In this document: positions 1 through 10,621 of the stretch, one piece after another
How the letters are laid out: every line of letters begins with the position of its first letter
Numbering within the stretch: the stretch's first letter is position 1
Assembly (NCBI RefSeq): GCF_014323705.1
Contig: NZ_JABVEC010000014.1
Coordinates: 1 to 64,000 of the forward strand
DNA length: 64,000 nucleotides
Source of the DNA: Actinomadura alba
Lineage (GTDB): Bacteria; Actinomycetota; Actinomycetes; Streptosporangiales; Streptosporangiaceae
Reading direction: 5' to 3'
Program-made: the position numbers and the translations under genes
Notes under the pieces: generated by a model
The model's input: only the letters and a program-made list of their open reading frames with translations
What the model was told of the DNA's origin: nothing
Databases searched by the model: none

Positions 1-294
1 GCGCCCAGCGTCACCCGCCGGCTGCTGGACAAGTTCGCGACGCGCCTGCCCTCGGTGCGGGAGTCGACGCCCCCGCCTGGCCTGGACACTCTGACGGAGC
101 GGGAGCGGGAGGTCCTGCGGCATGTGGCGCGGGGCCTGTCCAACGCCGAGATCGCCGCCGAGCTGGTGGTCAGTGAGACCACGGTGAAGACCCATGTCGG
201 CAATGTCCTCGCGAAGCTGAGGCTGCGGGATCGGGTCCAGGCGGTGGTGTACGCCTACGAGACGGGTATGAGCCAGCCCGGCCAGTCCGGCTGA
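1..294 (+). CDS. LuxR-family response regulator, C-terminal part (5' end outside window)
   Basis: The reading frame is open from base 1, so the gene begins upstream of the window. The visible part is the DNA-binding end of a NarL/FixJ-type response regulator: a LTEREREVLRHVARGLSN segment starts the LuxR helix-turn-helix, followed by IAAELVVSETTVKTHVGNVL as the recognition helix region. In complete family members a phosphorylated receiver domain would precede this, normally paired with a sensor kinase. It ends 380 bases before an ABC transporter pair on the same strand, which it could regulate, but nothing in the sequence proves that link. Confidence 0.9.
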   Translation, partial: APSVTRRLLDKFATRLPSVRESTPPPGLDTLTEREREVLRHVARGLSNAEIAAELVVSETTVKTHVGNVLAKLRLRDRVQAVVYAYETGMSQPGQSG

Positions 295-321
295 GCCCGT
301 CCATACCCGGCTCATACCGTC

Positions 322-540
322 TCAGGGCCGGGTCGCGGCCGGGAGGGTGAGCCCCGGGTCGGCCGAGTCGATGACGAAGGTGTCCCGGTCCTGGCCGAGG
401 AGCACGATGCGGCCGCCGGGGCGCAGAACGCGCCGCGCCTCCTTGAGCGCACGCGTCCACGGCATCCCGCGAGCGAGCTCCCCTAGGGGGACCGGCAGCG
501 CCGCCTCGTCCCCACGGGGGAGGGACAGGGGCGCGCTCAT
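322..540 (-). pseudogene. remnant of a SAM-dependent methyltransferase
   Basis: A 72-codon minus-strand frame keeps the typical post-motif region of a class I methyltransferase: a WTRALKEARRVLRPGGRIVL stretch (the helix and strand around motif III) followed by LLGQDRDTFVID, ending in a stop. The upstream SAM-binding glycine motif (GxGxG) is absent, and the sequence before the ALKEA helix does not look like a Rossmann N-terminus. I read this as the surviving 3' end of a gene whose 5' part was deleted. It fills most of the otherwise gene-free interval 295-674. A functional short protein is possible but unlikely. Confidence 0.5.
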
Positions 541-612
541 GCGGAAGACGGAGACGGAAGTCCCTTCCCAATGCCGATCACATAAGTCACGGGGACTTCT
601 ACCGTTGCTTAT

Positions 613-630
613 GGGTCGAGGGGGCGACCC
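613..630. promoter_or_regulatory. inverted repeat upstream of the ABC transporter pair
   Basis: A perfect 6-bp inverted repeat, GGGTCG and CGACCC with a 6-base spacer, lies about 45 bases before the transporter ATPase start. It could be an operator or a 5' leader hairpin. No regulator can be assigned from sequence alone. Confidence 0.35.
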
Positions 631-674
631 ACCCCAATCCGTACGACCATCCTTACCCCACAGGGAGTTCCAAC

Positions 675-1469
675 GTGAAGAACACCGCTCCAACGTCCGC
701 CGAGGGGCTGGAGCAGCCCGGGGCGGGCCCGCTCGCGGCGCAGGTCAGGGAGATCTCGAAGATCTACGGCACCGGTGACGCGGAGGTCATCGCCCTGGAC
801 CACGTGACCGTCGGCATCCCCAAGAGCCGGTTCACGGCCATCATGGGCCCTTCCGGGTCCGGCAAGTCCACCCTGATGCACTGCATGGCCGGCCTGGATT
901 CGATCGACTCGGGCCAGGTGTTCCTCGGCGACGTCGAGCTCTCCCGCCTCGACGACAAGCGGCTCACCCGCCTGCGGCGCGACAAGGTCGGCTTCGTCTT
1001 CCAGGCCTTCAACCTCGTGCCGACGCTCACGGCGCTCGAGAACATCACGCTGCCCATGGACATCGCCGGCCGCAAGCCGGACACGAACTGGCTCGACCAC
1101 GTCATCGACACCGTCGGCCTCCGGCCCCGTCTCAAGCACCGCCCCAGCGAACTCTCCGGCGGCCAGCAGCAGCGCGTCGCCTGCGCCCGCGCCCTCGCGG
1201 GCCGACCGGAGATCATCTTTGCCGACGAGCCCACCGGGAACCTCGACTCCCGCTCCGGCGCCGAGATCCTGTCCTTTCTGCGCAACTCGGTGCAGGAGAT
1301 GGGCCAGACCATCGTCATGGTGACCCATGACCCGGCGGCCGCAGCCTACTCCGACGAGGTGCTGTTCCTGACCGACGGCCGCATCGTCGACCAGATGGTG
1401 GAGCCCACCGCCGAGAAGGTCCTGGAGCGCATGAAGGGCTTCGACCTGCCGGGGGTCACTGCATCATGA
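675..1469 (+). CDS. ABC transporter ATP-binding protein, MacB/LolD type
   Basis: This 264-residue ATPase powers the FtsX-like permease encoded directly downstream. It carries Walker A (GPSGSGKST, about residues 58-66), the signature LSGGQQQR, Walker B with the family-typical DEPTGNLDS, and the switch histidine in VMVTHDP. The DEPTGNLD form is characteristic of the LolCDE/MacB/FtsE exporter-like group rather than importers. The GTG start has an AGGGAG ribosome site 7 bases upstream. The stop overlaps the permease start (ATGA), so the two are translationally coupled. Substrate is unknown; such actinobacterial pairs are often linked to antimicrobial peptide resistance or envelope functions. Confidence 0.93.
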   Translation: MKNTAPTSAEGLEQPGAGPLAAQVREISKIYGTGDAEVIALDHVTVGIPKSRFTAIMGPSGSGKSTLMHCMAGLDSIDSGQVFLGDVELSRLDDKRLTRLRRDKVGFVFQAFNLVPTLTALENITLPMDIAGRKPDTNWLDHVIDTVGLRPRLKHRPSELSGGQQQRVACARALAGRPEIIFADEPTGNLDSRSGAEILSFLRNSVQEMGQTIVMVTHDPAAAAYSDEVLFLTDGRIVDQMVEPTAEKVLERMKGFDLPGVTAS

Positions 1470-3973
1470 TGACCAAGGTCACGCTGCGCAATCTCACCGC
1501 GCACAAGCTGCGGCTGGCGCTGACCGCGCTCTCGGTCGTGCTCGGGGTGGCGATGGTCGCCGGTACGTTCATCTTCACCGACTCCATGTCGAAGCAGTTC
1601 GACGACCTGTTCGCCGGCATCGGCAAGAACGTCGCGGTCGACGTACGGGCCAAGCAGGCCGTGCAGTCCGGATCGGACGAGCAGGTGAGCAGCCGGCCCC
1701 CGGTCCCGGCCGCGCTCGCCGACGAGCTGCGCAAGGTCGAGGGCGTCAAGGACGTCGTCGGCAACGTCGGCGGATACGCGGCGGTGATCGGCAAGAACGG
1801 CAAGACCGTCGCCACCCTCGGCCCTCCCCAAATGGGGATGAACTGGGTGAACGGCGGCGACTACGACATACAGTCCGGTCGCGCGCCACAGGGGCCGTCC
1901 GAGGTCGCCATCGACGAGGCGACGATGAAGAAGGCGGGCTACGGGCTCGGGGACCGCGCGCGGATCCTGCTCCAGGGCCCGACGCAGACGATGACGGTCG
2001 TCGGGGTGATCAAAACCGGCAACATGATGGGCGCGACCGTCACGGCCTTCGACACCGCGACGGCACAGCGGCTGCTGCTCAAGCCCGGTTACTTCAACGA
2101 CATCCAGCTGGTGAGCAGCGGAGTCGGCGAGACCGTCCTGCGGGACCGGGTGGCGCGGACGCTGCCCGGCGATGTCGAGGCCATCACCGGCAGCGCGCTG
2201 CGGGACGAGCTCAAGGACGACATCCAGCAACTCCTGTCGTTCCTCCAGGTCCTGCTGCTGGTCTTCGGGCTCATCGCCGTCTTCGTCGGCGCCTTCATCA
2301 TCTTCAACACCTTCTCGATGCTGGTCGCCCAGCGCACGAGGGAGCTGGCGCTGCTACGGGCGATCGGCGCGTCGCGCCGGCAGGTCACCCGGGCCGTGAT
2401 GGGCGAGGCGCTCGGGGTGGGCATCGTCGGCTCGACCATCGGCCTGCTGGCCGGCGTCGGGCTGGCCGCGGGGCTACAGGCGTTGATGAGCGACGGTTCG
2501 GAGGGCTCCACCGGCCTGACGTTCACCGTCACCCCGGTCATCTGGTCCTACGCCGTCGGCGTCACGATCACTCTCATCTCGGCCTACTTCCCGTCCCGCC
2601 GCGCGGCGAAGATCGCGCCGGTCGCCGCGATGCGCGACGACGTCGCGCTCCCCCAGCGGTCGCTGCGGAGGAGGGCGGGCATCGGCTCGGCTCTGACCGT
2701 GCTCGGCGCCGGGCTCGTCGTGGCGGGGATCGCGGACGCCGGGCCGGAGCCGCTGCTACTGCTCGGCATCGGTGTCGGGATGGTGTTCATCGGCGTGGCG
2801 GTGCTCGCCCCGATCCTGAGCAAGCCGGTGATCCGGGTGCTCGGCGGGGTGTTCCCCCGGTTGTTCGGCACCCCGGGCCGGCTCGCCCGCGAGAACGCTC
2901 TGCGCAACCCGCGGCGCACCGCCGCCACGGCGTCGGCCCTGATGATCGGTCTCGCCCTGGTGAGCGCGATCAACGTGGTGAACTCCTCGGCCGTCGCGTC
3001 GATCGGCCGGTCGGTGGACCGGCAGTTCGGCGCCGACTACATGATCATCTCCGAGACCCAGGGCGGCTTCAGTCCCGATGCCATCAAGGCGGTCGGCCAG
3101 GCGCCGGGGGTCGACCAGGCCACGGCGATGTACGTCGGCAACATCAACGTGAACGGCAAGCGGGCCTCGGTGCTGTCCGGTGACATGGCCGGCATCACCG
3201 AGGGCGCCAAGCTCAAGATGCTGTCGGGCTCGACCGACCTCGGCGCCGACGGGCTGCTCGTCGACGAGGACACCGCGAAATCGAACGACTACAAGGTGGG
3301 CAGCACCCTTCCCGCCCAGTTCACCGACGGGGCGCGTCAGCAGTTGCGCGTCGCCGGGATCTACGAGAAGAACGACGTCATCGGATCGCGGCTGCTGTCG
3401 GAGCAGGCCTACCTGGCGCACACCGCGAAGCCCCTCGCCTTCATGGGCATGGTGCAGGTGGCGACGCCGGGCACGGCCAGCAAGCAGGCGGTCGAGGGAG
3501 CGCTGCGCGACTACCCCAACCTCCAGGTCCAGGACCGCTCCGAGGTGAAGGAGTCGTTCCAGAAGCAGCTCGACCAGGTCGTCGTGTTCTTCACGATCCT
3601 GCTGGCGATGTCGATCATCATCGCGGCGGTCGGGGTGATCAACACCTTGGCCCTCTCGGTGGTCGAACGGACCCGGGAGATCGGACTGCTCCGCGCCGTC
3701 GGCGTCAGCCGCCGACAGTTGCGCCGGATGATCCGGCTGGAGTCGGTGGTGATCGCGGTCTTCGGCGCGCTGCTCGGCATCGGGATCGGCGTGGCGCTCG
3801 GGGCGGCGGTCCAGAACGGTCTCGCCGACCAGGGCCTCGACATCCTCAAGATCCCCGTGGTGACGCTCGTCGTCTACGTCGTGCTCGGCGGCGTGATCGG
3901 CATGCTGGCGGCGCTGTGGCCGGCCTGGCGGGCGGGTCGCATGGACGTCCTCAAGGCCATCGCGACCGAATAG
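1466..3973 (+). CDS. ABC transporter permease with two FtsX domains
   Basis: This 835-residue membrane protein is the permease partner of the preceding ATPase. It has a first membrane helix near residues 15-37, a large periplasmic-type MacB_PCD region, then FtsX domain 1 (about 265-390). A pair of central helices follows (about 400-450), then a second extracytoplasmic region and FtsX domain 2 (about 700-830). Both FtsX domains keep the RTRELALLRAIGASRRQ-like loop, seen again as RTREIGLLRAVGVSRRQ, showing an internal duplication. The start is the ATG of an ATGA overlap with the ATPase gene. The usual length for this two-module family is 800-860 residues, so it appears intact. Confidence 0.92.
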   Translation: MMTKVTLRNLTAHKLRLALTALSVVLGVAMVAGTFIFTDSMSKQFDDLFAGIGKNVAVDVRAKQAVQSGSDEQVSSRPPVPAALADELRKVEGVKDVVGNVGGYAAVIGKNGKTVATLGPPQMGMNWVNGGDYDIQSGRAPQGPSEVAIDEATMKKAGYGLGDRARILLQGPTQTMTVVGVIKTGNMMGATVTAFDTATAQRLLLKPGYFNDIQLVSSGVGETVLRDRVARTLPGDVEAITGSALRDELKDDIQQLLSFLQVLLLVFGLIAVFVGAFIIFNTFSMLVAQRTRELALLRAIGASRRQVTRAVMGEALGVGIVGSTIGLLAGVGLAAGLQALMSDGSEGSTGLTFTVTPVIWSYAVGVTITLISAYFPSRRAAKIAPVAAMRDDVALPQRSLRRRAGIGSALTVLGAGLVVAGIADAGPEPLLLLGIGVGMVFIGVAVLAPILSKPVIRVLGGVFPRLFGTPGRLARENALRNPRRTAATASALMIGLALVSAINVVNSSAVASIGRSVDRQFGADYMIISETQGGFSPDAIKAVGQAPGVDQATAMYVGNINVNGKRASVLSGDMAGITEGAKLKMLSGSTDLGADGLLVDEDTAKSNDYKVGSTLPAQFTDGARQQLRVAGIYEKNDVIGSRLLSEQAYLAHTAKPLAFMGMVQVATPGTASKQAVEGALRDYPNLQVQDRSEVKESFQKQLDQVVVFFTILLAMSIIIAAVGVINTLALSVVERTREIGLLRAVGVSRRQLRRMIRLESVVIAVFGALLGIGIGVALGAAVQNGLADQGLDILKIPVVTLVVYVVLGGVIGMLAALWPAWRAGRMDVLKAIATE

Positions 3974-4012
3974 GGCCCGGCGCACCGGCCACCAAGGAGG
4001 CCCGCGAACGCC

Positions 4013-4050
4013 ATCGCCCCGTACCGGCCACAGGGCCGGTACGGGGCGAT
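4013..4050. terminator. perfect 17-bp hairpin between convergent genes
   Basis: A 17-base arm (4013-4029) pairs perfectly with 4034-4050 around a four-base ACAG loop. It sits between the converging permease and oligopeptide ATPase genes and should stop transcription from both sides. No long T run follows, as is common in actinomycetes. Just beyond it, three imperfect copies of TACAGTGCGGC lie in tandem (about 4054-4098) and run into the 3' end of the ATPase gene. Confidence 0.75.
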
Positions 4051-4083
4051 TCGTACAGTGCGGTGTCTTACAAGTGCGGCGTC

Positions 4084-5217
4084 CTACAGTGCGGCGCTCT
4101 TGGCGACCGTCTCGGCCGCGCCGGCCGGCGCGTTCTCGGGGAAGTGGCAGGCGGTCTGGTGACCGGGCTTGAGCTCGACCATGGGCGGCTCGACCGTCTT
4201 GCAGATCTCCTGCGCCTTCCAGCACCGGGTGTGGAACCGGCAGGCGGGCGGCGGGTTGAGCGGACTCGGCACGTCACCCTGCAGCCGGATCCGCTCCCGT
4301 CCCTTGCGCTTGTCCGGGTCCGGAACCGGCACGGCGGACAGCAGCGCGTTGGTGTACGGATGCATCGGCGACTCGTACAGGCTGGTCCGGTCGGCCAGCT
4401 CGACGATCTTTCCGAGGTACATGACCGCGACCCGGTCGGCGATGTGGCGGACCACCGACAGGTCGTGCGCGATGACCACGTAGGTCAGCCCGAACTCGTC
4501 CTGCAGGTCCTCGAGCAGGTTGACGACCTGGGCCTGGATGGAAACGTCCAGGGCCGACACCGGCTCGTCGGCGACGATGAGCTTGGGCCGCAGGGCCAGC
4601 GTGCGGGCCACGCCGATGCGCTGCCGCTGACCACCCGAGAACTCGTGCGGGTACCGGTTGTAGTGCTCGGGGTTCAGGCCGACGAGCTCCAGGATCTCCT
4701 GGACCGCCTTCTTGATGCCGCCCTCGGTCTTGACCTTCTGCAGCCTGAACGGCGCCCCGACGATCGCACCGACGGTGTGCCGGGGGTTGAGCGAGGAGTA
4801 CGGGTCCTGGAAGATCATCTGGATGTCACGCCGCAGCGGCCGAAGCTGCCGCTGTTTCATGTGCGTGATGTCATGGCCCTCGAAGACGATCTTTCCCGCG
4901 GACGGCTCGAGCAGCCTCATGATCATCCGGCCGGTGGTGGTCTTGCCACAGCCCGACTCGCCCACCACGCCGAGGGTCTCGCCCTTGCGCACCGAGAAGG
5001 AGATGTCGTCAACGGCCTTGACCGCCGCGACCTGCCGCCGGAGCATTCCCGAGGTGATCGGGAAGTGCTTCCGCAGGTCCGTCACCTCGAGGAGGGTCTC
5101 GCGGCTCGCCTCGGGCGCCGGTTCCTTGGTGACGTCGACCGTGGAGGTCGCCACCGCGTGGTCGTCCGCCGGCCGGTCCGCGTCGGGCCCGGTGACCGGG
5201 CCTTCCGATGTGCTCAC
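4084..5217 (-). CDS. peptide/nickel-type ABC importer ATP-binding protein (OppF/DppF-like)
   Basis: This is the second ATPase of a family-5 importer operon, 377 residues. Walker A GESGCGKT is near residues 86-93, followed by a Q-loop in [12 protein letters not shown], the signature FSGGQRQR, Walker [11 protein letters not shown] and the switch histidine in IAHDLSVV. The C-terminal oligopeptide domain has the family cysteines (CRFHTRC, EICK and ACHFPE). The N-terminus is about 40 residues longer than usual and rich in acidic residues and proline. The GTG start has a GGAGT site close upstream. It is the last gene of the operon and is separated from the OppD-like gene by 58 bases. Confidence 0.93.
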   Translation of the reverse strand: MSTSEGPVTGPDADRPADDHAVATSTVDVTKEPAPEASRETLLEVTDLRKHFPITSGMLRRQVAAVKAVDDISFSVRKGETLGVVGESGCGKTTTGRMIMRLLEPSAGKIVFEGHDITHMKQRQLRPLRRDIQMIFQDPYSSLNPRHTVGAIVGAPFRLQKVKTEGGIKKAVQEILELVGLNPEHYNRYPHEFSGGQRQRIGVARTLALRPKLIVADEPVSALDVSIQAQVVNLLEDLQDEFGLTYVVIAHDLSVVRHIADRVAVMYLGKIVELADRTSLYESPMHPYTNALLSAVPVPDPDKRKGRERIRLQGDVPSPLNPPPACRFHTRCWKAQEICKTVEPPMVELKPGHQTACHFPENAPAGAAETVAKSAAL

Positions 5218-5275
5218 ACGTACTCCAGGATTGTCTTCAGGAGCGACGCTACTCCTGGTCCCCCGACCATGGCCG

Positions 5276-6366
<1,091 letters not shown>

Positions 6367-6367
<1 letters not shown>

Positions 6368-7380
6368 CAGTTGTGCCTCACCCTCGGGTCGACGACCCCG
6401 TACAGAAGGTCCACGATCAGGTTGGCCAGGACCACGAAGAGCGCCGTGAACATCACGACTCCGAGCACCACCGGGAGGTCGTTGCCGGTGATGGCGTCGA
6501 CCACCATCTTGCCCATTCCCGGTAGCGAGAAGGTGCTCTCGGTGAGAACCGCTCCGCCCAGCAACAGGCCGATGTCGAGACCGAAGATCGTGAGAATCGG
6601 TGTCAGAGTGGCGCGCAGAGCGTGTTTGGTGATCACGGTGCGTTCCGGGAGCCCCTTGGCCCGCGCCGTCCGGATGTAGTCCTCGTTCAACGTCTCCAGC
6701 ATTCCCGACCGGGTCAGCCGGGCGTACATCGCCGCGTAGAGGAAGGCCAGCGTCACCCAGGGCAGCACGAGGTTGTAAGCCCATTTCACCGGATTGTCCA
6801 GCAGGTTCGCGTACTGAACGCCGTCGGGCCAGATCTTCCAGGTGTACGCGAACAGCGAGAGGGACACCAGGCCGGTGAAGTAGATCGGCAGTGAGACGCC
6901 CGCCAGCGCGATCGACATGGCCGCCCGGTCGAAGAAGCTCCGGCGTTTCAGCGCCGAGAGGACACCCACCGCGACACCCCCGGTCAGCCACAGGATCGAC
7001 GCCCCGAAGACCAAGGAGGCCGTGACCGGGAACCGGTCCTTGATCAGGTCGAGCACGTTCTGCGACGTCCGGAAGGAGTAGCCGAAGCAGGGCGCCGAAC
7101 ATTTGACGGTCTGGGGTCCGTAGTCGAACTCGTCCCCCGCCACGATGCCCTTGACGAAGCGGCCGTACTGCAGCGGGACCGGATCGTCGAGATGCAGCCT
7201 CTTCTTGGCGGCCTGTACCGAAGTGGGGCTGGCATCGCGACCCACGTACCGAGACGCGAGGTCGTCGGGGGTCGAGCCGACCAGCCGCGGCACCAGGAAG
7301 AAGATCGCGAACGTCACCATGCTGACGATCACGAGGAGGAGAACGGCGGCCACCAGGCGCCGGACGATGAATGCGATCAC
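6367..7380 (-). CDS. peptide/nickel-type ABC importer permease (DppB/OppB-like)
   Basis: This 337-residue integral membrane protein opens with the DppB-type sequence MIAFIVRRLVAAVLLLVIVS, a helix followed by the conserved early extracytoplasmic segment. About six membrane helices are visible. The EAA-type cytoplasmic loop reads DYIRTARAKGLPERTVITKH, the docking site for the ATPases. An unusual insertion around residues 85-105 contains two cysteines (VKCSAPCFGYSF). It lies between the binding-protein gene and the OppD-like ATPase gene, overlapping the latter by one base. Confidence 0.93.
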
Positions 7381-7478
7381 TACGGGCGGCGGTGACGGCC
7401 GGCCGGACGGCGGATCCCCGCTGCCCGGCCGGCCATCGATGCCTTCACCTGCCTTCTACGGACTGTCTTATCTCGCGA

Positions 7479-9233
7479 CTACTGCAGGCCGATGGAAGGG
7501 TAGTCGTACATCTTGTAGGCCAGGTGGAAGTAGACGTTGGTGAGGTTCGGCGGACGGTACAGGAGCGTCTTCTCGTAAATGAAGGGCACCAGTGCCGCCG
7601 ACTCCATGATCTTCTTGTCCACCTGCGACCACATCTGCTCGCGCTGCGCGATGTCCTCGGTCTTCGCGCCGTCGTCCAGCAGCTTGTCGATCGCGGGGTC
7701 CTCGAGCTCCATCTCGTTGTAGTTGCTCGAGTCCTTGATCGCCTTGCTGTGCGCGATCTGCGAGAGGAAGCCGAAGCCGGTGGGCCAGTCCGAGCCCCAG
7801 CCGGCGATGATGATGCCGAGCTTCTCCTTGTGGACGAACGCCGGCTTGCCCGCGTACTGCGAGCTGTAGTCGCCCGAGGGGTACTTCTTGATCTGCGCCT
7901 TGATGCCGACCTTGGCCAGCGACTGCTGCATCGCCTCACCGGCGGCGACTTCCTTGTCGCGGTCACCGCGGACCGCGATGTTGGTCTCGAAGCCGTTCGG
8001 CTGGCCACAGGCCTGCAGGGCGGTCTTCGCCTTGTTCACGTCGCCCTTGTTGCCGGGCGTGGCGTACAGGTCGTACTTGGTGTACCCGGTCTCGGTCGGC
8101 GGCAGCGCCGTCGTGGCGATGTCACCGGCGACCGGCCCACCGTAGGCACCCTGCGTCGCCGTCCGGTCCAGCGCGTACTGCACGGCCTTGCGGCACTCGA
8201 TGTTGTCGAACGGCTTCACCTTGGTCGACAGCATCGCGTAGCGCAGGAAGCCGGTCAGCGGGTTGTCGGCGTTCTTCTTCAGGCTGTCCGAGCTCAGAAT
8301 CTTGGCCCGCGCCGCGGCCTCGGCCCCGGTGCCGGCGAGCATCAGGTGCTCGGTGCCGGCCAGGAGCCGGTTGTCGATGTCGGCGCCGGTCACCTTCATG
8401 GTGAGCTCGACCCGGTCGACGAGCTGCTTGCGCAGCGGGTCGGTGGCGGCGCTCCAGTTCGGGTTCTTCACCAGGGCGAAGGACTTGCCGATGGAGTGGT
8501 TCTCGAACATGTACGGGCCGGTCGAGACCGGGTGCTCCTGGTACTTCAGCCCGGTGTCCTTCGCCTTGGGCACCGGCGAGGTCTGCGGGTTGGTGAGCAG
8601 GTAGTCGAACTCGTAGAACGGCTGGTTCAGCTTGAAGACCAGCGTGTGGTCGTCGGGGGTCTCGATGCCCTTGAAGTCATCGAGGTTCTTGTCCTTGTAC
8701 GGACCCTTGTAGTCACCCGCCGCGAGGTACTGGGTGAAGTAGTGCGGGCCGCCCTGCAGCTCGTCGGTGTAGTTGCTGCGGGCGACCGCGTACTTGATGT
8801 CCTCGGCCTTGACCTCGGTGCCGTCCTCGTACTTGACACCCTTGCGGATCTTGTACGTCCACGTCTTGCCGCCGTCGCTGGGCTGGCCCAGCCCCTCGGC
8901 GAGGTCCGGCACGACCTTGAGCCCCGCCTCACCCGGCTTGGGGTCGAAGGTCAGCAGCGCCCGCGCGAAGTACCGGGTGAAGTCCCAGTTGTACGCGTAG
9001 TAGGTGTTGCCCGGGTCCATCGAGTCCGGCGCGTCGGTGATGACGTACTTCAGCGTGCCACCGGTCTTGGTCGACGGATTGACGACCTTGCTCACCGCAG
9101 CGTCGAAGGCGGAGCCACCGCCGCCGCCATCACCGCCGCCGCCGTTGTCGTCGGAGCCACCGCCACAGGCGGCCAGCCCCAGCGCCAGCACCGCGCTCAG
9201 CGCGACGCCGACGGTCGTCTTGGTTCTTTTCAT
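7479..9233 (-). CDS. family-5 ABC transporter substrate-binding lipoprotein
   Basis: This 584-residue protein has a lipoprotein signal peptide with lipobox LAAC and lipidated Cys23, then a glycine/aspartate-rich linker (about residues 24-42) that tethers it outside the cell. The rest matches the SBP_bac_5 family: a WTYKIRKGVKYEDGTEVKAE motif near residues 125-145, typical of dipeptide/oligopeptide/nickel binding proteins, and the family C-terminal region. The substrate is probably peptide-like but cannot be read from the sequence. It lies between the two permease genes, giving the order permease C, binding protein, permease B, ATPase D, ATPase F. Confidence 0.92.
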   Translation of the reverse strand: MKRTKTTVGVALSAVLALGLAACGGGSDDNGGGGDGGGGGSAFDAAVSKVVNPSTKTGGTLKYVITDAPDSMDPGNTYYAYNWDFTRYFARALLTFDPKPGEAGLKVVPDLAEGLGQPSDGGKTWTYKIRKGVKYEDGTEVKAEDIKYAVARSNYTDELQGGPHYFTQYLAAGDYKGPYKDKNLDDFKGIETPDDHTLVFKLNQPFYEFDYLLTNPQTSPVPKAKDTGLKYQEHPVSTGPYMFENHSIGKSFALVKNPNWSAATDPLRKQLVDRVELTMKVTGADIDNRLLAGTEHLMLAGTGAEAAARAKILSSDSLKKNADNPLTGFLRYAMLSTKVKPFDNIECRKAVQYALDRTATQGAYGGPVAGDIATTALPPTETGYTKYDLYATPGNKGDVNKAKTALQACGQPNGFETNIAVRGDRDKEVAAGEAMQQSLAKVGIKAQIKKYPSGDYSSQYAGKPAFVHKEKLGIIIAGWGSDWPTGFGFLSQIAHSKAIKDSSNYNEMELEDPAIDKLLDDGAKTEDIAQREQMWSQVDKKIMESAALVPFIYEKTLLYRPPNLTNVYFHLAYKMYDYPSIGLQ

Positions 9234-9270
9234 GCCCGAGACATTCCTCTCTGATTACAGAACGGGATGA

Positions 9271-10290
9271 TTAGCGCGCCCGGGGGTCGAGGGCGTCCCG
9301 TAGGCCATCACCCAACAGGTTGAAGGCCATGACCGTGATGAAGATCGCCAGACCCGGAACGATCATGAAGTGCGGCGCGATCGGATACAGCTGCTTCGTT
9401 ACCGCGTCCGACAGCATGCCTCCCCACGACGGGGTCGGCGGCGCCACACCCACTCCGAGGAACGACAGGGCCGCCTCGAACAGGATGTTGGTCGGGATCA
9501 GCAGGGTGGAGTAGACGAGGATCGGCCCTATCAGGTTCGGCAGCAGTTCCTTGAACAGGATGTGCGGGCTGCGGGCTCCCATGCTGCGGGCCGCGTCGAC
9601 GAACTCGCGCTCCCGCAGCGACAGGGTCTGTCCCCGGATGATGCGGCCGATGTAGGGCCAGTTGAAGAAGCCGATGATGAAGATCAGCAGGGCGATGCGC
9701 AGCGAGTTGTCCTTCAGCTCGAAGAGGCCGAAGATCGAGGCCTGGCTGGGGATGGCGCCCACCAGCGCGATCGCGAAGAGCAGCAGGGGGAAGGCGAGGA
9801 AGACGTCCATCGCGCGGGCGATGACGGTGTCGACCCATCCCCCGAAGTAACCGGCGGCCATCCCGAGCACCACGCCGATCGACACCGACAGCAGCGTGGC
9901 GAGGAACGCCACCAGCAGCGAGATCCGCGCGCCGTAGAGGATCCGGCTGAACAGGTCGCGCCCGTTGATGGGCTCGACGCCGAACAGGTGGTCCCAGCCG
10001 ATGCCGCCGTACGCTCCGGTGGGCCGGCTGAAGACCGGATCGATGAGCTCGCGGTGGAACTCGTCCGGGGGATATCCCAGTAGCTTCACCAGTACGGGCG
10101 CGAACACCGCGGCCAGGATGAGCAGCAGCACGACCACGCCGCCGCCGAGAGCGACCTTGTCGCGTTTGAGGCGGAGCCATGCGATCTGGCCGAGAGAGCG
10201 CCCCTGGATCGCCTTGCGATCGACTCCCGCAAGGACGGCGTCCGGCTGGGCTTCGACCTCAGACCCGGACACCTCGATCGGTGCGGTCAC
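9271..10290 (-). CDS. peptide/nickel-type ABC importer permease (DppC/OppC-like), first gene of operon
   Basis: This 339-residue permease has an N-terminal cytoplasmic tail, a first helix near residues 45-70 and five further helices. The EAA loop reads EFVDAARSMGARSPHILFKE. The DHLFGVEPINGRDLFSRILY segment is the conserved DppC extracytoplasmic motif before the transport domain. The GTG start has a GGGAGG site 7 bases upstream. It begins the minus-strand importer operon, so its promoter should lie in 10291-10450. Confidence 0.93.
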   Translation of the reverse strand: MTAPIEVSGSEVEAQPDAVLAGVDRKAIQGRSLGQIAWLRLKRDKVALGGGVVVLLLILAAVFAPVLVKLLGYPPDEFHRELIDPVFSRPTGAYGGIGWDHLFGVEPINGRDLFSRILYGARISLLVAFLATLLSVSIGVVLGMAAGYFGGWVDTVIARAMDVFLAFPLLLFAIALVGAIPSQASIFGLFELKDNSLRIALLIFIIGFFNWPYIGRIIRGQTLSLREREFVDAARSMGARSPHILFKELLPNLIGPILVYSTLLIPTNILFEAALSFLGVGVAPPTPSWGGMLSDAVTKQLYPIAPHFMIVPGLAIFITVMAFNLLGDGLRDALDPRAR

Positions 10291-10621
10291 CTACATACCT
10301 CCCCAAACACGGCCACACTACGGACATCCCGACAAGCCAGAAAACCACGGTGTATTCACTGGTCCTGGACTCGCAACGTCCCTCTGCTGGAGGGAAACCT
10401 ACTCTCCCCGGACGAATGTCGCGCGCAGGGGTCCCGTACGCTAGCCCCCGTGTCTGACTTGTGATCTCGTCGTCATCTAGGGCATATGTGCTCTTGATGC
10501 CATAACGGACGAACGCCCCAAAGCGTAACCAAGAGCATGTAACCCCTAGACGAGGGGCTACTGTACCTGAAAGGACGCAAGCAAAGATACGGCCGTAATC
10601 AAGTCGCGACCGCGATGGTTT
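10291..10621. other. 331-base intergenic region upstream of the importer operon
   Basis: No coding potential is seen. Both flanking genes are on the minus strand, so it holds the 3' end signals of the upstream membrane-protein gene and the promoter of the importer operon. A short hairpin (CCCCT 10543-10547 with AGGGG 10553-10557) and a perfect 8-bp inverted repeat (10489-10496 with 10530-10537, TGCTCTTG and CAAGAGCA) are the visible structures. No promoter stands out clearly enough to call. Confidence 0.5.

Noticed and set aside
2756..4225. Long minus-strand open frame opposite the FtsX permease
   Set aside because: It is a histidine/arginine-rich shadow frame without family features, caused by high-GC codon bias of the permease gene.
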